The notes beneath the pieces were generated by a model, which saw nothing but the letters and a program-made list of their open reading frames with translations, made no database searches and was not told the origin of the DNA. This document shows, one piece after another, positions 1 to 10,200 of a DNA stretch of 64,000 bases. Source of the DNA: JAVBMU01 sp031552185. Lineage in GTDB: Bacteria > Actinomycetota > Actinomycetes > Actinomycetales > Cellulomonadaceae. A program made the translations under genes and the position numbers. The DNA lies in NCBI GenBank assembly GCA_031552185.1, contig JAVBMU010000033.1, positions 18,177 through 82,176 on the forward strand, given 5' to 3'. How positions within the stretch are numbered: the first letter of the stretch is position 1; each line of letters opens with the position of its first letter.

Positions 1-4
1 CGGA

Positions 5-487
5 ATGAGCGCGGAACTGGATGAGGGCGCCCGCCCGCGCAAGCGCTGGGTGACGTACACCGCGGTCGGGCTGCTCGCCCTCGGGCTCGGCACGGTCATG
101 GTGATCCAGTTCGACAACCACCGGTCCAACTCCGACGCCCGCGTGGCCGAGCAGAAGGCGGGCGAACTGAACGACCGACTCACCGCGGCCGGCGTCGCGC
201 CGCTGGACGAGGACACCGTGGTGCAGTTCCTCGGCTCCGACGGCGGGGCGATCTGCGCCAAGGCATCGTCGCTCGGCAACGCGACGGCGAACCTCTCCTC
301 GGCCAATGGCGCCGCCGGGCCGGGGCTGCGGGTCTCCCTGGTCGACGAGCGGCGGCTGGCCGCGGACCGGCTGGTGATCGAGATCTATTGCCCGGAGAAC
401 CTCGACGACTTCAACGACTTCGTGGCTGCGCTGCGCCTCGACTCGACCACGACCACCGGGCAGACGCCCGCGGCCACGCCGGGCTGA
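5..487 (+). CDS. Small membrane-anchored protein of unknown function
   Basis: The 160-residue product has a charged N-terminus (several Arg and Lys in residues 8-14) followed by one hydrophobic segment at about residues 16-34. The rest is a mostly polar domain that would face the cell exterior if the positive-inside rule holds. The domain holds two cysteines, in AICAK and IYCPE, which could form a disulfide. The tail is Thr/Pro-rich. I do not recognise the family. The gene converges on cydC with only 17 bp between the two stops, so it is probably not part of the cytochrome bd operon. The ATG start lies at the window edge, so an upstream ribosome binding site cannot be assessed. Confidence 0.7.
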   Translation: MSAELDEGARPRKRWVTYTAVGLLALGLGTVMVIQFDNHRSNSDARVAEQKAGELNDRLTAAGVAPLDEDTVVQFLGSDGGAICAKASSLGNATANLSSANGAAGPGLRVSLVDERRLAADRLVIEIYCPENLDDFNDFVAALRLDSTTTTGQTPAATPG

Positions 488-506
488 GCCGGCACCGCCG
501 CCGGCT
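487..506. terminator. Hairpin between convergent genes
   Basis: AGCCGGC and GCCGGCT form a 7-bp stem with a 6-nt loop. It exactly fills the 17-bp gap between the stops of the convergent first gene and cydC. There is no T-run, so it is a candidate bidirectional terminator by position only. Confidence 0.4.
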
Positions 507-2274
507 ACGGCACCGGCACCGCCTCCTGGCGCAACGCCCAGCAGTAGTCCGGCACGTCGAGCAACTCGCGGTGCGTCCCGCGGGCCAGGACCGTGGCCGG
601 CCCGGTCGCGCCCTGCGCGCGGCCGAGGAGCAGGATCTCGTCCACCTCGGCCAGCGCGCTGAGCCGGTGGGTGGCGATCACGACGCCGTGGTTCGCCTGG
701 CGGGTCCGCGCGATGAGTCGGGACACCAGGGCGTCGGCGCCGGCCGGGTCGAGGTGCTCGGCCGGTTCGTCGACCAGGAGCAGCGGCGCCGGCGCCAGCA
801 GGGCGCGGGCGACGAGCAGCCGCCGCCGCTCGCCCCCGGAGATGGTGGTGGCGTCCGGCCCGAGCCTGGTGTCGAGACCGTCCGGCAGCGCCCGGACCCA
901 GGCGAGCAGGCCGACGTCGGCCAGGACCCGTTCGGCGGCGGCGGCATCGGCGTCGCCGCGGGCGACGCGTAGGTTCTCCAGGACGGAGGTTTCGAAGATG
1001 TGGCCGTCTTCGGCGACGAAGACCGCCCGGGCGGCAAGCGCCCGGGAGTCGAGATCGGCCGTCGCGGTCCCGCCGACCGTCGCCGAGCCCTCGACGGGGG
1101 CCAGGATCCCCGCGGCCGTCATCAGCAGGGTGGTCTTGCCGACGCCCGAGGGCCCGACGACGGCGACGGCCCGGCCCGGTTCCGCAACCAGGTCGACGCC
1201 CGCAATCACGGCACGCCCGGACCAGCCGCAGGCGGCGTCGGACAGCCGCAGCGTGTGGTCCTGGGCAGTCGAGGGAGCCGGCGCGGCCGGCAGGCGGGAG
1301 CCCACCGCCTCGATGCAGGCGTCGTCGACGAGTTCCAGGACGCGCCGCGCGGCGATCCGCGAGCGGCGCAACTGCACGGCGGCGGCCGGCAGCGCGCCCG
1401 CCGCCTCGAACGCCGCCAGCGGCGTCAGCACGATCACGCTCAGTTCCACCGGCGCGAGCGCGCCCGCGGTCACCGCCGGAATACCGAGCCAGAGTGAGGC
1501 CAGCACCGCGAGGCCGATGGCCGCGTTGGTCAGCGCCACGGACAGCCCGGACATGCGCCCACCGGCGTCGTTCACGGCCGCCAGTTCGCGGTCGGCCGCG
1601 CGCAGTGCCGACATCGTCGGGTCCATCCGGCCGGACACCAGGAGGGGGCCGGCGGATTCGAGGGCCTCCACCACGGCCGCGCTCATGGCCGCCCGCGCGG
1701 CGGAGCCCCGCTCCTCGACGGCCCGCGCCGAGCGCGCCGACAGCCACGGCGCCACCACGCCCGCGAGCACGAGGCAGCCGGCGAGGGCGGCGCCCGCGCC
1801 GGGCAGGAACGCCCCGACCAGAATGACCGACCCGAGCGAGATCGTGACCGCGACCCCGATCGGAATCAGGGCCCGCACCACAAGGTCGCCGACGGCGTCG
1901 ACGTCGGCCCCGACCCGGGCGAGGAGATCCCCGCGCCGCAACCGGACCAGCGCGGCCGGCCGGCCGGCCGCCATTGCGTCGTAGAGATTCGTGCGCAGCG
2001 CGGCCATGCCGCGCAGCGCGACGTCGTGCGAGGCCACGCGCTCGGTGTAGCGGAAAACCCCACGCCCGATGCCGAAGGCCCGGACCGCAACCACGGCCAC
2101 CGAGAGTTGCAGCACGGGCGGCATCTGGGAGGCGCGGGCGATCAGCCAGGCGGAGGCGGCGGTCAGGCCGACGGCGCACCCCAACGCCAGAGTGCCGAGC
2201 GCGACGGCGGCCGCCACCCGTCGCCAGGGCACATCCAGCAGCCGGACGGCTCGCCACAACGGGTCGCGCCTCAT
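505..2274 (-). CDS. cydC: Thiol reductant ABC exporter subunit CydC
   Basis: The 589-residue half-transporter has an N-terminal transmembrane domain (about residues 1-320) and a C-terminal ATPase. Walker A GPSGVGKTT lies near residue 375, the signature ISGGE near 478, and Walker B LLLVDEPAEHLD near 497. CydC pairs with CydD to export reduced thiols (glutathione or cysteine type) to the extracytoplasmic side, which is needed to assemble cytochrome bd haem. The start is the ATG overlapping the cydD stop by 4 bp. Upstream in-frame sequence back to 2388 is Arg-rich and is the cydD 3' end read in another frame. It is the last gene of the minus-strand cydA-cydB-cydD-cydC operon. Confidence 0.93.
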   Translation of the reverse strand: MRRDPLWRAVRLLDVPWRRVAAAVALGTLALGCAVGLTAASAWLIARASQMPPVLQLSVAVVAVRAFGIGRGVFRYTERVASHDVALRGMAALRTNLYDAMAAGRPAALVRLRRGDLLARVGADVDAVGDLVVRALIPIGVAVTISLGSVILVGAFLPGAGAALAGCLVLAGVVAPWLSARSARAVEERGSAARAAMSAAVVEALESAGPLLVSGRMDPTMSALRAADRELAAVNDAGGRMSGLSVALTNAAIGLAVLASLWLGIPAVTAGALAPVELSVIVLTPLAAFEAAGALPAAAVQLRRSRIAARRVLELVDDACIEAVGSRLPAAPAPSTAQDHTLRLSDAACGWSGRAVIAGVDLVAEPGRAVAVVGPSGVGKTTLLMTAAGILAPVEGSATVGGTATADLDSRALAARAVFVAEDGHIFETSVLENLRVARGDADAAAAERVLADVGLLAWVRALPDGLDTRLGPDATTISGGERRRLLVARALLAPAPLLLVDEPAEHLDPAGADALVSRLIARTRQANHGVVIATHRLSALAEVDEILLLGRAQGATGPATVLARGTHRELLDVPDYCWALRQEAVPVP

Positions 2275-4016
2275 GCGGCGACCTGCACGGTGTCGGGCGC
2301 GCAGCGGACCTCGACCTCGACGTCGGCGAGCCGAACCAGGGCCGGCCGGTGCGCGATGACCACGACGGTGCGGCCCTGCGCCCGCCACGCCCGCACGGCG
2401 TCGAGCACGGTCTGTTCACTTGCCGCGTCGAGGTGCGCGGTCGGTTCGTCCAGGATCACGAGCGGCACCTCGCGGGGGTCGGCGAGCAGGGCGGCGGTCA
2501 ACGCCACGCGCTGGCGCTGACCCACGGACAGGCCCACCCCGCCGCGCCCGATGAGCGTCGCCCAGCCCTCGGGCAGGTCCGCGACGACGGCGTCCAGGCC
2601 GGTGGTCCGCGCGGCGGCGGCCAGGGCGTCGTCGGCCACGTCCGCCTCCGCGACGACGACGTCGCGCAGCCGGCCGGGGGCGATGGGTGGACGTTGCGGC
2701 ACCCAGGCGATGCGGGGCCAGTATGTGGTCGGATCGAACTCCGCCAGGTCCTCGCCGTCGGCCGGCGCGGCGTCCGGCGGTCCGGCATCCGCAACGGTGG
2801 GGACGATCCGCACCGTCCCGGCGTCGGGCCGGACCAGGCCGAGCAGGGCGAGGGCGGTAGTCGACTTCCCGACGCCGCTCGGCCCGGTCAGGGCGATGAC
2901 CTGCCCGACGGCGCCCGGCCGGGCCGGGTCGGCCACCGGGACATCGAAGGTGAGTTCCGCGGGCGCGAGAAGCCCCCGCGCACCGGCCCGGACGCCCAGG
3001 CCGCGCACCCGGATCGTCGAGCCGGCCAGCGGGGGAGCGGTCCGGGTGCCGGGAGCGGGCACCGGCGTGTCGAGGATCTCGAAGACCCGCTCGGCCGCGG
3101 CGATGCCATCGGTCGAGGCATGGAACTGCATGCCCACCTGACGCAGCGGCAGGTAGACCTCGGGCGCCAGGACCAGGATCGCGAGGGAGGGCTCGAGGCC
3201 GATCGAGCCATTGACCAGCCGCAGCCCGATGGTGACGGCCACGAGGGCAACCGAGATGGTGGTCAGCAGCTCGAGCACCATCCCGGAGAGGAAGGCGACG
3301 CGCAGGGTGCCCATGGTGGCCCGGCGGTTCGCGTCGCCGAGTTCGCGCACGCGCCGGCCCGGGCCGATCTCCCGGCCGTAGGCCCGCAGCGTGGGCAGGC
3401 CGGCCAGCAGGTCGAGCACCTGACCGCCGAGGCGCTGCATCACCACCAGGCGCCGTTGCGAGGTGCCCTCGGTGAGCCGCCCGATCAGGGTCATGAAGAG
3501 CGGGACCAGGGGGATGGTCACCACGATGATGGCCGCCGAGATCCAGTCCAGCCCGAGCACCACCAGGAGGGTGGCCGGGGTGACGGTGGCGGCCAGCAGG
3601 AGCTGGGGCAGGTATCGCACCAGGTAGGGCTCGAGCGCGTCCAGACCGCGCGTCGCGAGGGTGCCGACCTCGGTTCCCCAGCCGCCCGCGAGCCGGCGCG
3701 GTCCGAGCGCGACGGCGTGGCCCACCACCTGCTCGCGCAGTTCGGCGATGGTTCGGGCCGAGGCCCGGAACGCGAACCGCTCCTGCGCCCAGGAGCAACA
3801 GGAGCGGGCCGCCACAACGACGGCCAGGACGGCCACGCGGCCCCGAAGCTCGGGGAGCGTGGCCGTCCCGGTCACGGCCGGCGCCAGGACGGCGGCGATC
3901 GAGAGGGCCTGGGCGATCACCAGGGCGGCGGTGCCGAGGCCGAGCGCGGCGGTCAGCACCACGTACCCTCGGGCCGCCCTGGCCTGCCGCAGCAGCCGCG
4001 GGTCGAGAGGCTTCAC
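2271..4016 (-). CDS. cydD: Thiol reductant ABC exporter subunit CydD
   Basis: The 581-residue ABC half-transporter has a membrane domain over about residues 1-310 and an ATPase with Walker A GPSGVGKST near residue 375. The signature reads LSVGQRQR (near 495) rather than LSGGQ, and Walker B VILDEPTAHLD follows. It is the partner of CydC in a heterodimeric exporter required for cytochrome bd maturation. The GTG start overlaps the cydB stop by 4 bp, and the gene ends in a 4-bp overlap with cydC, so translation of the operon is likely coupled. The assignment to CydD rather than another exporter rests on the operon context and on the paired CydC. Confidence 0.93.
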   Translation of the reverse strand: MKPLDPRLLRQARAARGYVVLTAALGLGTAALVIAQALSIAAVLAPAVTGTATLPELRGRVAVLAVVVAARSCCSWAQERFAFRASARTIAELREQVVGHAVALGPRRLAGGWGTEVGTLATRGLDALEPYLVRYLPQLLLAATVTPATLLVVLGLDWISAAIIVVTIPLVPLFMTLIGRLTEGTSQRRLVVMQRLGGQVLDLLAGLPTLRAYGREIGPGRRVRELGDANRRATMGTLRVAFLSGMVLELLTTISVALVAVTIGLRLVNGSIGLEPSLAILVLAPEVYLPLRQVGMQFHASTDGIAAAERVFEILDTPVPAPGTRTAPPLAGSTIRVRGLGVRAGARGLLAPAELTFDVPVADPARPGAVGQVIALTGPSGVGKSTTALALLGLVRPDAGTVRIVPTVADAGPPDAAPADGEDLAEFDPTTYWPRIAWVPQRPPIAPGRLRDVVVAEADVADDALAAAARTTGLDAVVADLPEGWATLIGRGGVGLSVGQRQRVALTAALLADPREVPLVILDEPTAHLDAASEQTVLDAVRAWRAQGRTVVVIAHRPALVRLADVEVEVRCAPDTVQVAA

Positions 4017-5146
4017 CCGCGAGGTGCCCCCGTGCTGCCGGCGACCGTCAGGTCGAGCATGCCGGCGCCCGCCGACGGCCCGCCGAAGGCGCCCTTACCG
4101 ATCTTCTTGAGGGACAGCCCCGACTCGGCCGGGATGCTCTCGACCGAGATTCGCTTCCGGAAGACCCAATAGGCCCAGACGGTGTAGGCGAGGACGATCG
4201 GGACCATGATCACGGCGACCCACGTCATCACCCCCAGGGTGTATTGAGTCGAGGAGGCGTTGACGACCGTGAGCGAGTTGGCCGGATCCGTCGCCTTCAT
4301 CACGTTCGGGTACATAGACCCGAAGATGAGCGCCACCGCGGCCGGCATCGTGAGCGCCGAAAGGAAGAAGCCCCACCCCTCGCGGCCGGCATTGTTCGCG
4401 AGGAAAGTGCCGACGATGGCCAGCGCGGCCACGAGCACCGCGGCCCACGTCCAGGCCTTGTCGGAGTAGGCCACCTGGGCCCAGATCGCCCAGCCGCCCG
4501 CGAAGACGACGGCGGCGAGCGCGAAGACCTTCGCCTGCCCGCGGGCGCGGTCACGGATGTCCCCGGCGGTCTTCAGGCCGACGTAGGAGGCGCCGTGCAT
4601 GAGCAGGAGGGACAGCAGGCACAGGCCGCCCAGGAGGCCGAACGGGCTGAGCAGCGCCCAGAACCCGCCCGTGTACGCGTGCTGCTCATCGAGCTGCACG
4701 CCCTTGACCAGGTTCGCGAAGGCGACGCCCCACAAGATGGCGGGCAGCCACGAGCCGATGCCGATGCCCAGATCGCACCACCGCGCCCACTTGCCGTCGA
4801 TCACCTTGCCGCGGTACTCGAACGAGACCCCGCGCAGGATGAGCGCGACCAGGATGAGCAGCAGCGGCAGATAGAAGCCCGAGAACAGGGTGGCGTACCA
4901 GTGCGGGAACGCCGCGAACGTCGCGCCGCCCGCGGTGAGCAGCCACACTTCGTTGCCGTCCCAGACCGGGCCGATCGTGTTGATCAGCACGCGCCGCTCC
5001 TTCTCCTTCGTGGCGGCGTCGCCCTTCGGGAGAATGGACAGGAGCATGCCGACGCCGAGGTCGAAGCCCTCGAGGACCAGGTAGCCGGTCCACAGGACAG
5101 CGACGAGCAGGAACCAGAGGATCTGCAGGAAGGTTGGATCAATCAT
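4013..5146 (-). CDS. cydB: Cytochrome bd ubiquinol/menaquinol oxidase subunit II
   Basis: The 377-residue integral membrane protein begins MIDPTFLQILWFLLVAVLW and carries the CydB-type segment GYLVLEGFDLGVGML near residue 20. This is followed by GPVWDGNEVWLL near 58, both hallmarks of subunit II. Several hydrophobic helices follow. Subunit II packs against CydA and stabilises the haem di-centre in the high-affinity terminal oxidase that reduces oxygen to water at the inner side of the membrane. The gene is 21 bp downstream of cydA and overlaps cydD. Confidence 0.96.
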   Translation of the reverse strand: MIDPTFLQILWFLLVAVLWTGYLVLEGFDLGVGMLLSILPKGDAATKEKERRVLINTIGPVWDGNEVWLLTAGGATFAAFPHWYATLFSGFYLPLLLILVALILRGVSFEYRGKVIDGKWARWCDLGIGIGSWLPAILWGVAFANLVKGVQLDEQHAYTGGFWALLSPFGLLGGLCLLSLLLMHGASYVGLKTAGDIRDRARGQAKVFALAAVVFAGGWAIWAQVAYSDKAWTWAAVLVAALAIVGTFLANNAGREGWGFFLSALTMPAAVALIFGSMYPNVMKATDPANSLTVVNASSTQYTLGVMTWVAVIMVPIVLAYTVWAYWVFRKRISVESIPAESGLSLKKIGKGAFGGPSAGAGMLDLTVAGSTGAPRG

Positions 5147-5167
5147 CAGTGTCTCTCCCGGTCGCCG

Positions 5168-6673
5168 TCAGTACGCGAAGGTCAGTGGGGCGTCGGCATC
5201 GTCGTCGGCGCGGGGCTGCGCCTCGGGCGACTCGTCCCGGACGTCGAGCGGGATGCCGTCGATCGTGTAGCGGTGCATCAGCTTGTACCAGGCGATCGCG
5301 AGCCCGCCGTAGACCAGCGTGAACACGACCATTGAGGTCAGGATCAGGCCCGGCGCGATGGGGGAGACCCCGCGCTCGGTGAGCATCCGCACGCTGTCGA
5401 TGCCGGAGGGGTTCGGCGCGACGATCCACGGCTGACGGCCGATCTCGGTGAAGATCCAGCCGAAGGCGCAGGCGAGGAATGGCGTCGAGATGGCCCAGAT
5501 GCCGATCCGGGCCAGCCACTTGCTGTCGCTGACCCGACCGCGGCGGGTCAGCCACCAGCCCGCCAGGGAGAGCAGGACGGAACCGAGCCCCAGGCCGATC
5601 ATCAGGCGGAAGGACCAGTAGGTGAGCGCCAGGTTCGGCGAGTAGTCGACGTCGTGCCCGACGGCGGCCTTGTCGCCCTCGCCGTAGCGGTCGGCGTAGT
5701 CCTGCTGGACCCCGGGCACGCCCTTGAGTTCCGCGTTGAAGTCGCCCTCGGCGAGGAAGCTCGTCAGGCCGGGGATGGCCAGGACCTTCGTGACGTCGTC
5801 GCAGGAGTTGGAGGAGAAGCTACCGAGGTGCAGGATCGAGAACTCGGCCTGCTCCGGGTCGGTGTTGCACATCGCCTCGGCCGCGGCCATCTTCATCGGC
5901 TGCTGCTCGAACATGAGCTTGGACTGCTGGTCGCCGGTCACGATGACACCGAGGCCCGAGACCAGCATGACGATCACACCGAGCGTGATGGCCGGGCGGT
6001 ACACGTCGCGCGCGATCTCGACGTTCTCCGCGCGCTTGGTGCGCACGAGCCGGACCATCCACCAGGCGGCGATGCCGGCGACGAAGGTGCCCGCGGTGAG
6101 GAACGCCGCGGTCACGGTGTGCGGCCACGCGGCCCAGACGGTCGAGTTCGTGACCACGTCGAGGATGCTCTCCATCTCGGCGCGGCCCGTCTCCGGGTTG
6201 TACTTTGCGCCGACCGGGTGCTGCATCCACGAGTTCGCGGCGATGATGAAGAAGGCCGACAGGTTGACGGAGATCGCGACGAGCCAGATCACCGTCAGGT
6301 GGACCCGCTTGGACAGCCGGCCCCAGCCGAAGATCCACAGGCCGAGGAACGTCGACTCGACGAAGAAGGCGATCAGGGCCTCCATCGCGAGCGGAGCGCC
6401 GAAGATGTCGCCGACGAAGCGGGAGTATTCGCTCCAGGTCATACCGAACTGGAACTCCTGCACGATGCCGGTCACGACGCCCAGCGCGAAGTTGATGAGG
6501 AACAGCTTGCCGAAGAATTTCGTCAACTTCAGCCAGCGCTCGTTGCCCGTCCGCACCCACGCGGTCTGCATGATCGCCACGAGCGGCGCGAGTCCGATCG
6601 TGAGTGGGACGAAGATGAAGTGGTAGACGGTGGTGATGGCGAACTGCCATCGCGCGAGTGTTAGGGCATCCAC
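5168..6673 (-). CDS. cydA: Cytochrome bd oxidase subunit I
   Basis: The 501-residue subunit has the N-terminal segment RWQFAITTVYHFIFVPLTIG, with His18 the expected axial ligand of haem b595. It also has the conserved GRQPW motif (in EIGRQPWIV) and about nine hydrophobic helices. The periplasmic Q-loop region (about residues 225-325) contains KLMFEQQPMKMAAAEAM and binds the quinol. CydA holds the haems that take electrons from quinol to oxygen. The start is a GTG preceded by a GAGGAG ribosome binding site on the minus strand. It heads the cydABDC operon and faces a 545-bp divergent intergenic region towards rne. Confidence 0.97.
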   Translation of the reverse strand: MDALTLARWQFAITTVYHFIFVPLTIGLAPLVAIMQTAWVRTGNERWLKLTKFFGKLFLINFALGVVTGIVQEFQFGMTWSEYSRFVGDIFGAPLAMEALIAFFVESTFLGLWIFGWGRLSKRVHLTVIWLVAISVNLSAFFIIAANSWMQHPVGAKYNPETGRAEMESILDVVTNSTVWAAWPHTVTAAFLTAGTFVAGIAAWWMVRLVRTKRAENVEIARDVYRPAITLGVIVMLVSGLGVIVTGDQQSKLMFEQQPMKMAAAEAMCNTDPEQAEFSILHLGSFSSNSCDDVTKVLAIPGLTSFLAEGDFNAELKGVPGVQQDYADRYGEGDKAAVGHDVDYSPNLALTYWSFRLMIGLGLGSVLLSLAGWWLTRRGRVSDSKWLARIGIWAISTPFLACAFGWIFTEIGRQPWIVAPNPSGIDSVRMLTERGVSPIAPGLILTSMVVFTLVYGGLAIAWYKLMHRYTIDGIPLDVRDESPEAQPRADDDADAPLTFAY

Positions 6674-7218
6674 GTGCGCTCCTCGAGGCAGGGCCGGCAG
6701 CTTTGACGACCAAAATTACTGCCGGGACAAATGTGTGTAGCCGTTCCGCCTCCCCGTGGTTCGGCTGCGTCCCTAATCGTTGCGGATCGATCTGACGAAC
6801 TGTGCCGAACGCGGGCATGTCCTGACTAGTGGCCCCCTATTCTCGGGACCTACGTCCTTAGCCGAGCGAGCGGGTTCCGTCTCGGAATGCGGACATTCCG
6901 TCCGGTGGCTGATCGACCTCTGCGCGGCGCGCGGCGGGGTGTTGGTCGGCGCGACGGGACCGCTCTGTGCGATACTCGACGAAGCTGGGTAGGCATCGCA
7001 TCGCCGCCCGGCGCGAACGTGCTTTCGGCGACCGGGCACCGGTTCGCGGAGCGCCGCCCAGGGGTTTTCGACCCCGGCGCGGGCGCCCGCGCCGACCGTC
7101 GCCACGGTCGCAACCGACGACTTCCGTCGCGGGGCGGGCGAGCCAACCGGCGCGCCGCCCGTGACGACTGACCCTTCGCGGGCCTGCCAGATGCGAGCGG
7201 CCCGTGGGTAGGAGCGAT
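6674..7218. other. Divergent intergenic region between cydA and rne
   Basis: This 545-bp stretch must carry the promoters of the cyd operon and of the RNase E/G gene. Short open frames here are weak and overlap each other, and none has a convincing protein character. An AT-richer patch (AAAATTACTG, 6711-6720) lies about 40 bp upstream of cydA and may belong to its promoter. A symmetric dyad lies at 6883-6900. I see no Rex-type TTGTGA-TTCACA site. Confidence 0.5.
6883..6900. promoter_or_regulatory. Perfect 7-bp dyad, candidate operator
   Basis: CGGAATG and CATTCCG are separated by CGGA, giving an 18-bp symmetric element in the middle of the cydA-rne divergent region. It could be a repressor or activator site, or a small RNA hairpin in a long rne leader. 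No known regulator consensus is matched with confidence. Confidence 0.35.
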
Positions 7219-10200
7219 GTGACGCTCGACTCGACGACCCCCTCATCCGCATCGTCCGCGGGTGGCAAGACGCCGCGCCGGCGGGCGACTCGCAGCGCCG
7301 CGCCCCCGGTCGGCGCCGCGGAACCGACAGCGCCCGCAGAACCGACAGCGCCCGCGGAGCCGGCACAGGCGGAGCCGAGCCTGGGTGCGGCGCAGCCGGC
7401 GCCCGCCGGCGGCGCCGCCACGACCGGGACCGCCCCGACCGCGGGCGCCGCCACGACGGCCGGGAGCACAACCGCTGCCGCGCCGAAGCGGCCCCGGCGG
7501 GCGGTGCGCACCTCGACTGCTGCTGCGCCGGCTGCTGCTGCGGTGCAGCCCGTGCCCGCTGCGGCCGCGCCGCCGGCCACCGCTGAGGCGGGCGGATCCG
7601 GGCCGCGGGCAGCCGCACCGGTGCTGGATGTGTTCTCCGAATTCGGCCTCAGCCGCGCGGACGCAACGGCGCCGCCCTCGACGCCGCGCGGTACCGCAGC
7701 GCGCGGTACGACGCCACCGGACGCGGACGCCCTCCTCGGGCCGGCCACGGCATCGACGCGTCGGCGCGGCGCCCGGTCCTCGGGCGCACCCGCGCCGGCA
7801 GCGGATGCATCGGCCGTCGCGAGCGCGGGCGCCCGCGAGACGGGGCCTGCCGAGCCGGCGAGCACCGCGAAGCCATCGCGCACCCCGAGGCCATCCCGCA
7901 CCGCGAAGCTATCAAGCACGGCGGAGCCGTCGACCACGGCGGAGCCATCAACCACGGCGGAGGCAACCGGCGCGGCATCGAGCACTGCAGAGCCTTCAGC
8001 TCCGGCCGCAGCGTCGGCCGGCCGGAAGGCGACCCGCACACGATCGACCGCCCGCGCCGGCAAGGCGACCATCACGCCGTCCGCTGCTCCGGAGGCCGGC
8101 GCCACGGAGGTCCCGGCGACCGTGGCGGCCTCTGCCACGGAGGTTGCGGAGGCCACCTCGACGAAGGCCGGTGCCAAGAAGACGACCGCTAAGAAGACGA
8201 CCGCCAAGAGGGGCACCGGCGAGGCTGCCGACGGCAGGGCAACCGACGCGGCTGCCGACGGCAAGGCCACCGGAGGCAAGGCCCGTGCAACCGCCGCCGA
8301 CAAGAAGGCGACCCGCCAGAAGGCGGCCGACGCCGACGCGCCGTCGGATGCATCCGCCGATGAGACGACGTCGGGCGAGATGACCCCCGGCGAGATCAAC
8401 GCCGGAACTACGCCCGGCGAGAAGTCGGGCAACGGCGAAGAGCCGATTGCGCAGCCGGAGGGATCGTCGCCCGAGCCGCGCCCGCGCCGGACGAGGTCCC
8501 GCAAGCGCGCCGCGGACGCGCCGGATGCCGGGTCGGGCGAGGTCCCGAGCGCCGAGGCCGGATCTCCGGCGCCCGCGGAGCCCGCCGGCGGCGAGGCCGA
8601 CGCCGAGTCGCCGGCCGACGCTCCGGCCGATGCCGCCACGGGGTCCCCGACCCTCGACCCAGGCGCCCTGGCGATCCCCGAGACCGGCACCGGCGCGACG
8701 ACGTCGACCACCTCAGCGGCGGCGGCCCGGCGGAAGGCCGCCCGCGGGGCGGCCAAGACGCTCAGCGCCGACCCAGGGGCGCCGACGTCGGGCCCGGCCG
8801 GCGAATCCGGCCCGGCCTCGGCCGCCGCGTCACCGCCGTCCCAGCCCGGCCTGTGGGAGCCGGCGAGCCGCCCGGCCCCGCCCCGGCTGGCCACCACCGC
8901 GTTGCTGTTCCAGGCCCCCGACCCGAGCGCGGCGCCCCGTCGGGCGCGCCGTGCTCAGGCGCCCGCGGGCCCGCCGATCCCAGCGACGGGCGAGGCTGCC
9001 CAGTCGGCGGCACCCGCTGCCACGGCACCCGCTGCCACGGCACCCGCTGCCACGGCACCCGCGGGTTCGACCCCGGCCCTCGCGATCAGCGCGGCCTCGC
9101 CGAGCGCGACGCCGACAGCCGCGACGTCGCCCGCCGCGACCCCGCCGAGCGGCCGCGGTACCCGCAAGCGGGCGCGGACGTCGTCAGCGAGCCGGCCCGC
9201 CGACGAACCCATGCTCGAACTGACGGTCGAATTCATGTCCGCCGAGGAGCGGGCCGCCGTCGAGGAGATCGAACTGATCGAGTCCGAACTGGCCGGCGAA
9301 GCGATCGAACCGGTCGAGCCGACCGGGGCCTTCACCGCCGCGGATTTCCGGGCCGAGACGCCCGACGGTGAGTTGGTCGAACCCGAGTCGGCCGCCGAGG
9401 ACTTCGCCGGCGCTGACGTCGCCGGCGCCGAGATCGCCGAGATCGACCTTGCCGACATCAACCTCGCCGACGCCGACTCCGACGAAGAGCCGGGCGAGGA
9501 CGGCGTCGATCTCGGCCTGGACGCGGACGGCGAGTCCGCCCCGCGGCGCCGCCGGCGCCGGGGCGGCCGGGGGCGCCGGCGCGAGCCGGGGCGCGAGCCC
9601 ACGGACGAGCCGGCCGAGGCCGAGGCCGTCGAGTCCGACGAGGACGAGGCGAGCGCCGAGGAGGACGGTTCCGGCTCCAGTCGGCGTCGTCGTCGGCGTC
9701 GCCGCGGGGGCGCGGGCGACGGCGGGGACTCCCGCCGGGTCCGCGAACGCCCGCCGGCGGACGAAGTGATGGCGCTCAAGGGCTCGACCCGGCTGGAGGC
9801 CAAGCGCCAGCGCCGCCGCGAGGGGCGTGACGCCGGCCGGCGTCGGCAGATCATCACCGAGGCGGAATTCCTCGCCCGGCGGGAGTCGGTCACCCGGACG
9901 ATGGTCGTGCGCGAGCGGGCCGGGCGGATCCAGATCGCGGTGCTTGAGGACGGCGTGCTCGTCGAGCATTACGTCTCGCAGCAGTCGCAGGTGTCGATGG
10001 CCGGGAACGTCTACCTCGGGCGCGTCCAGAACGTGCTGCCAAGCATGGAGGCCGCCTTCATCGACGTCGGCAAGGGCCGCAACGCCGTGCTGTACGCCGG
10101 GGAGGTCAATTGGGACGCGGCCGGGCTCGAAGGGCAGCCGCGCCGGATCGAGCAGGCGCTGAAGTCCGGCGATTCCGTCTTGGTTCAGGTCACCAAGGAC

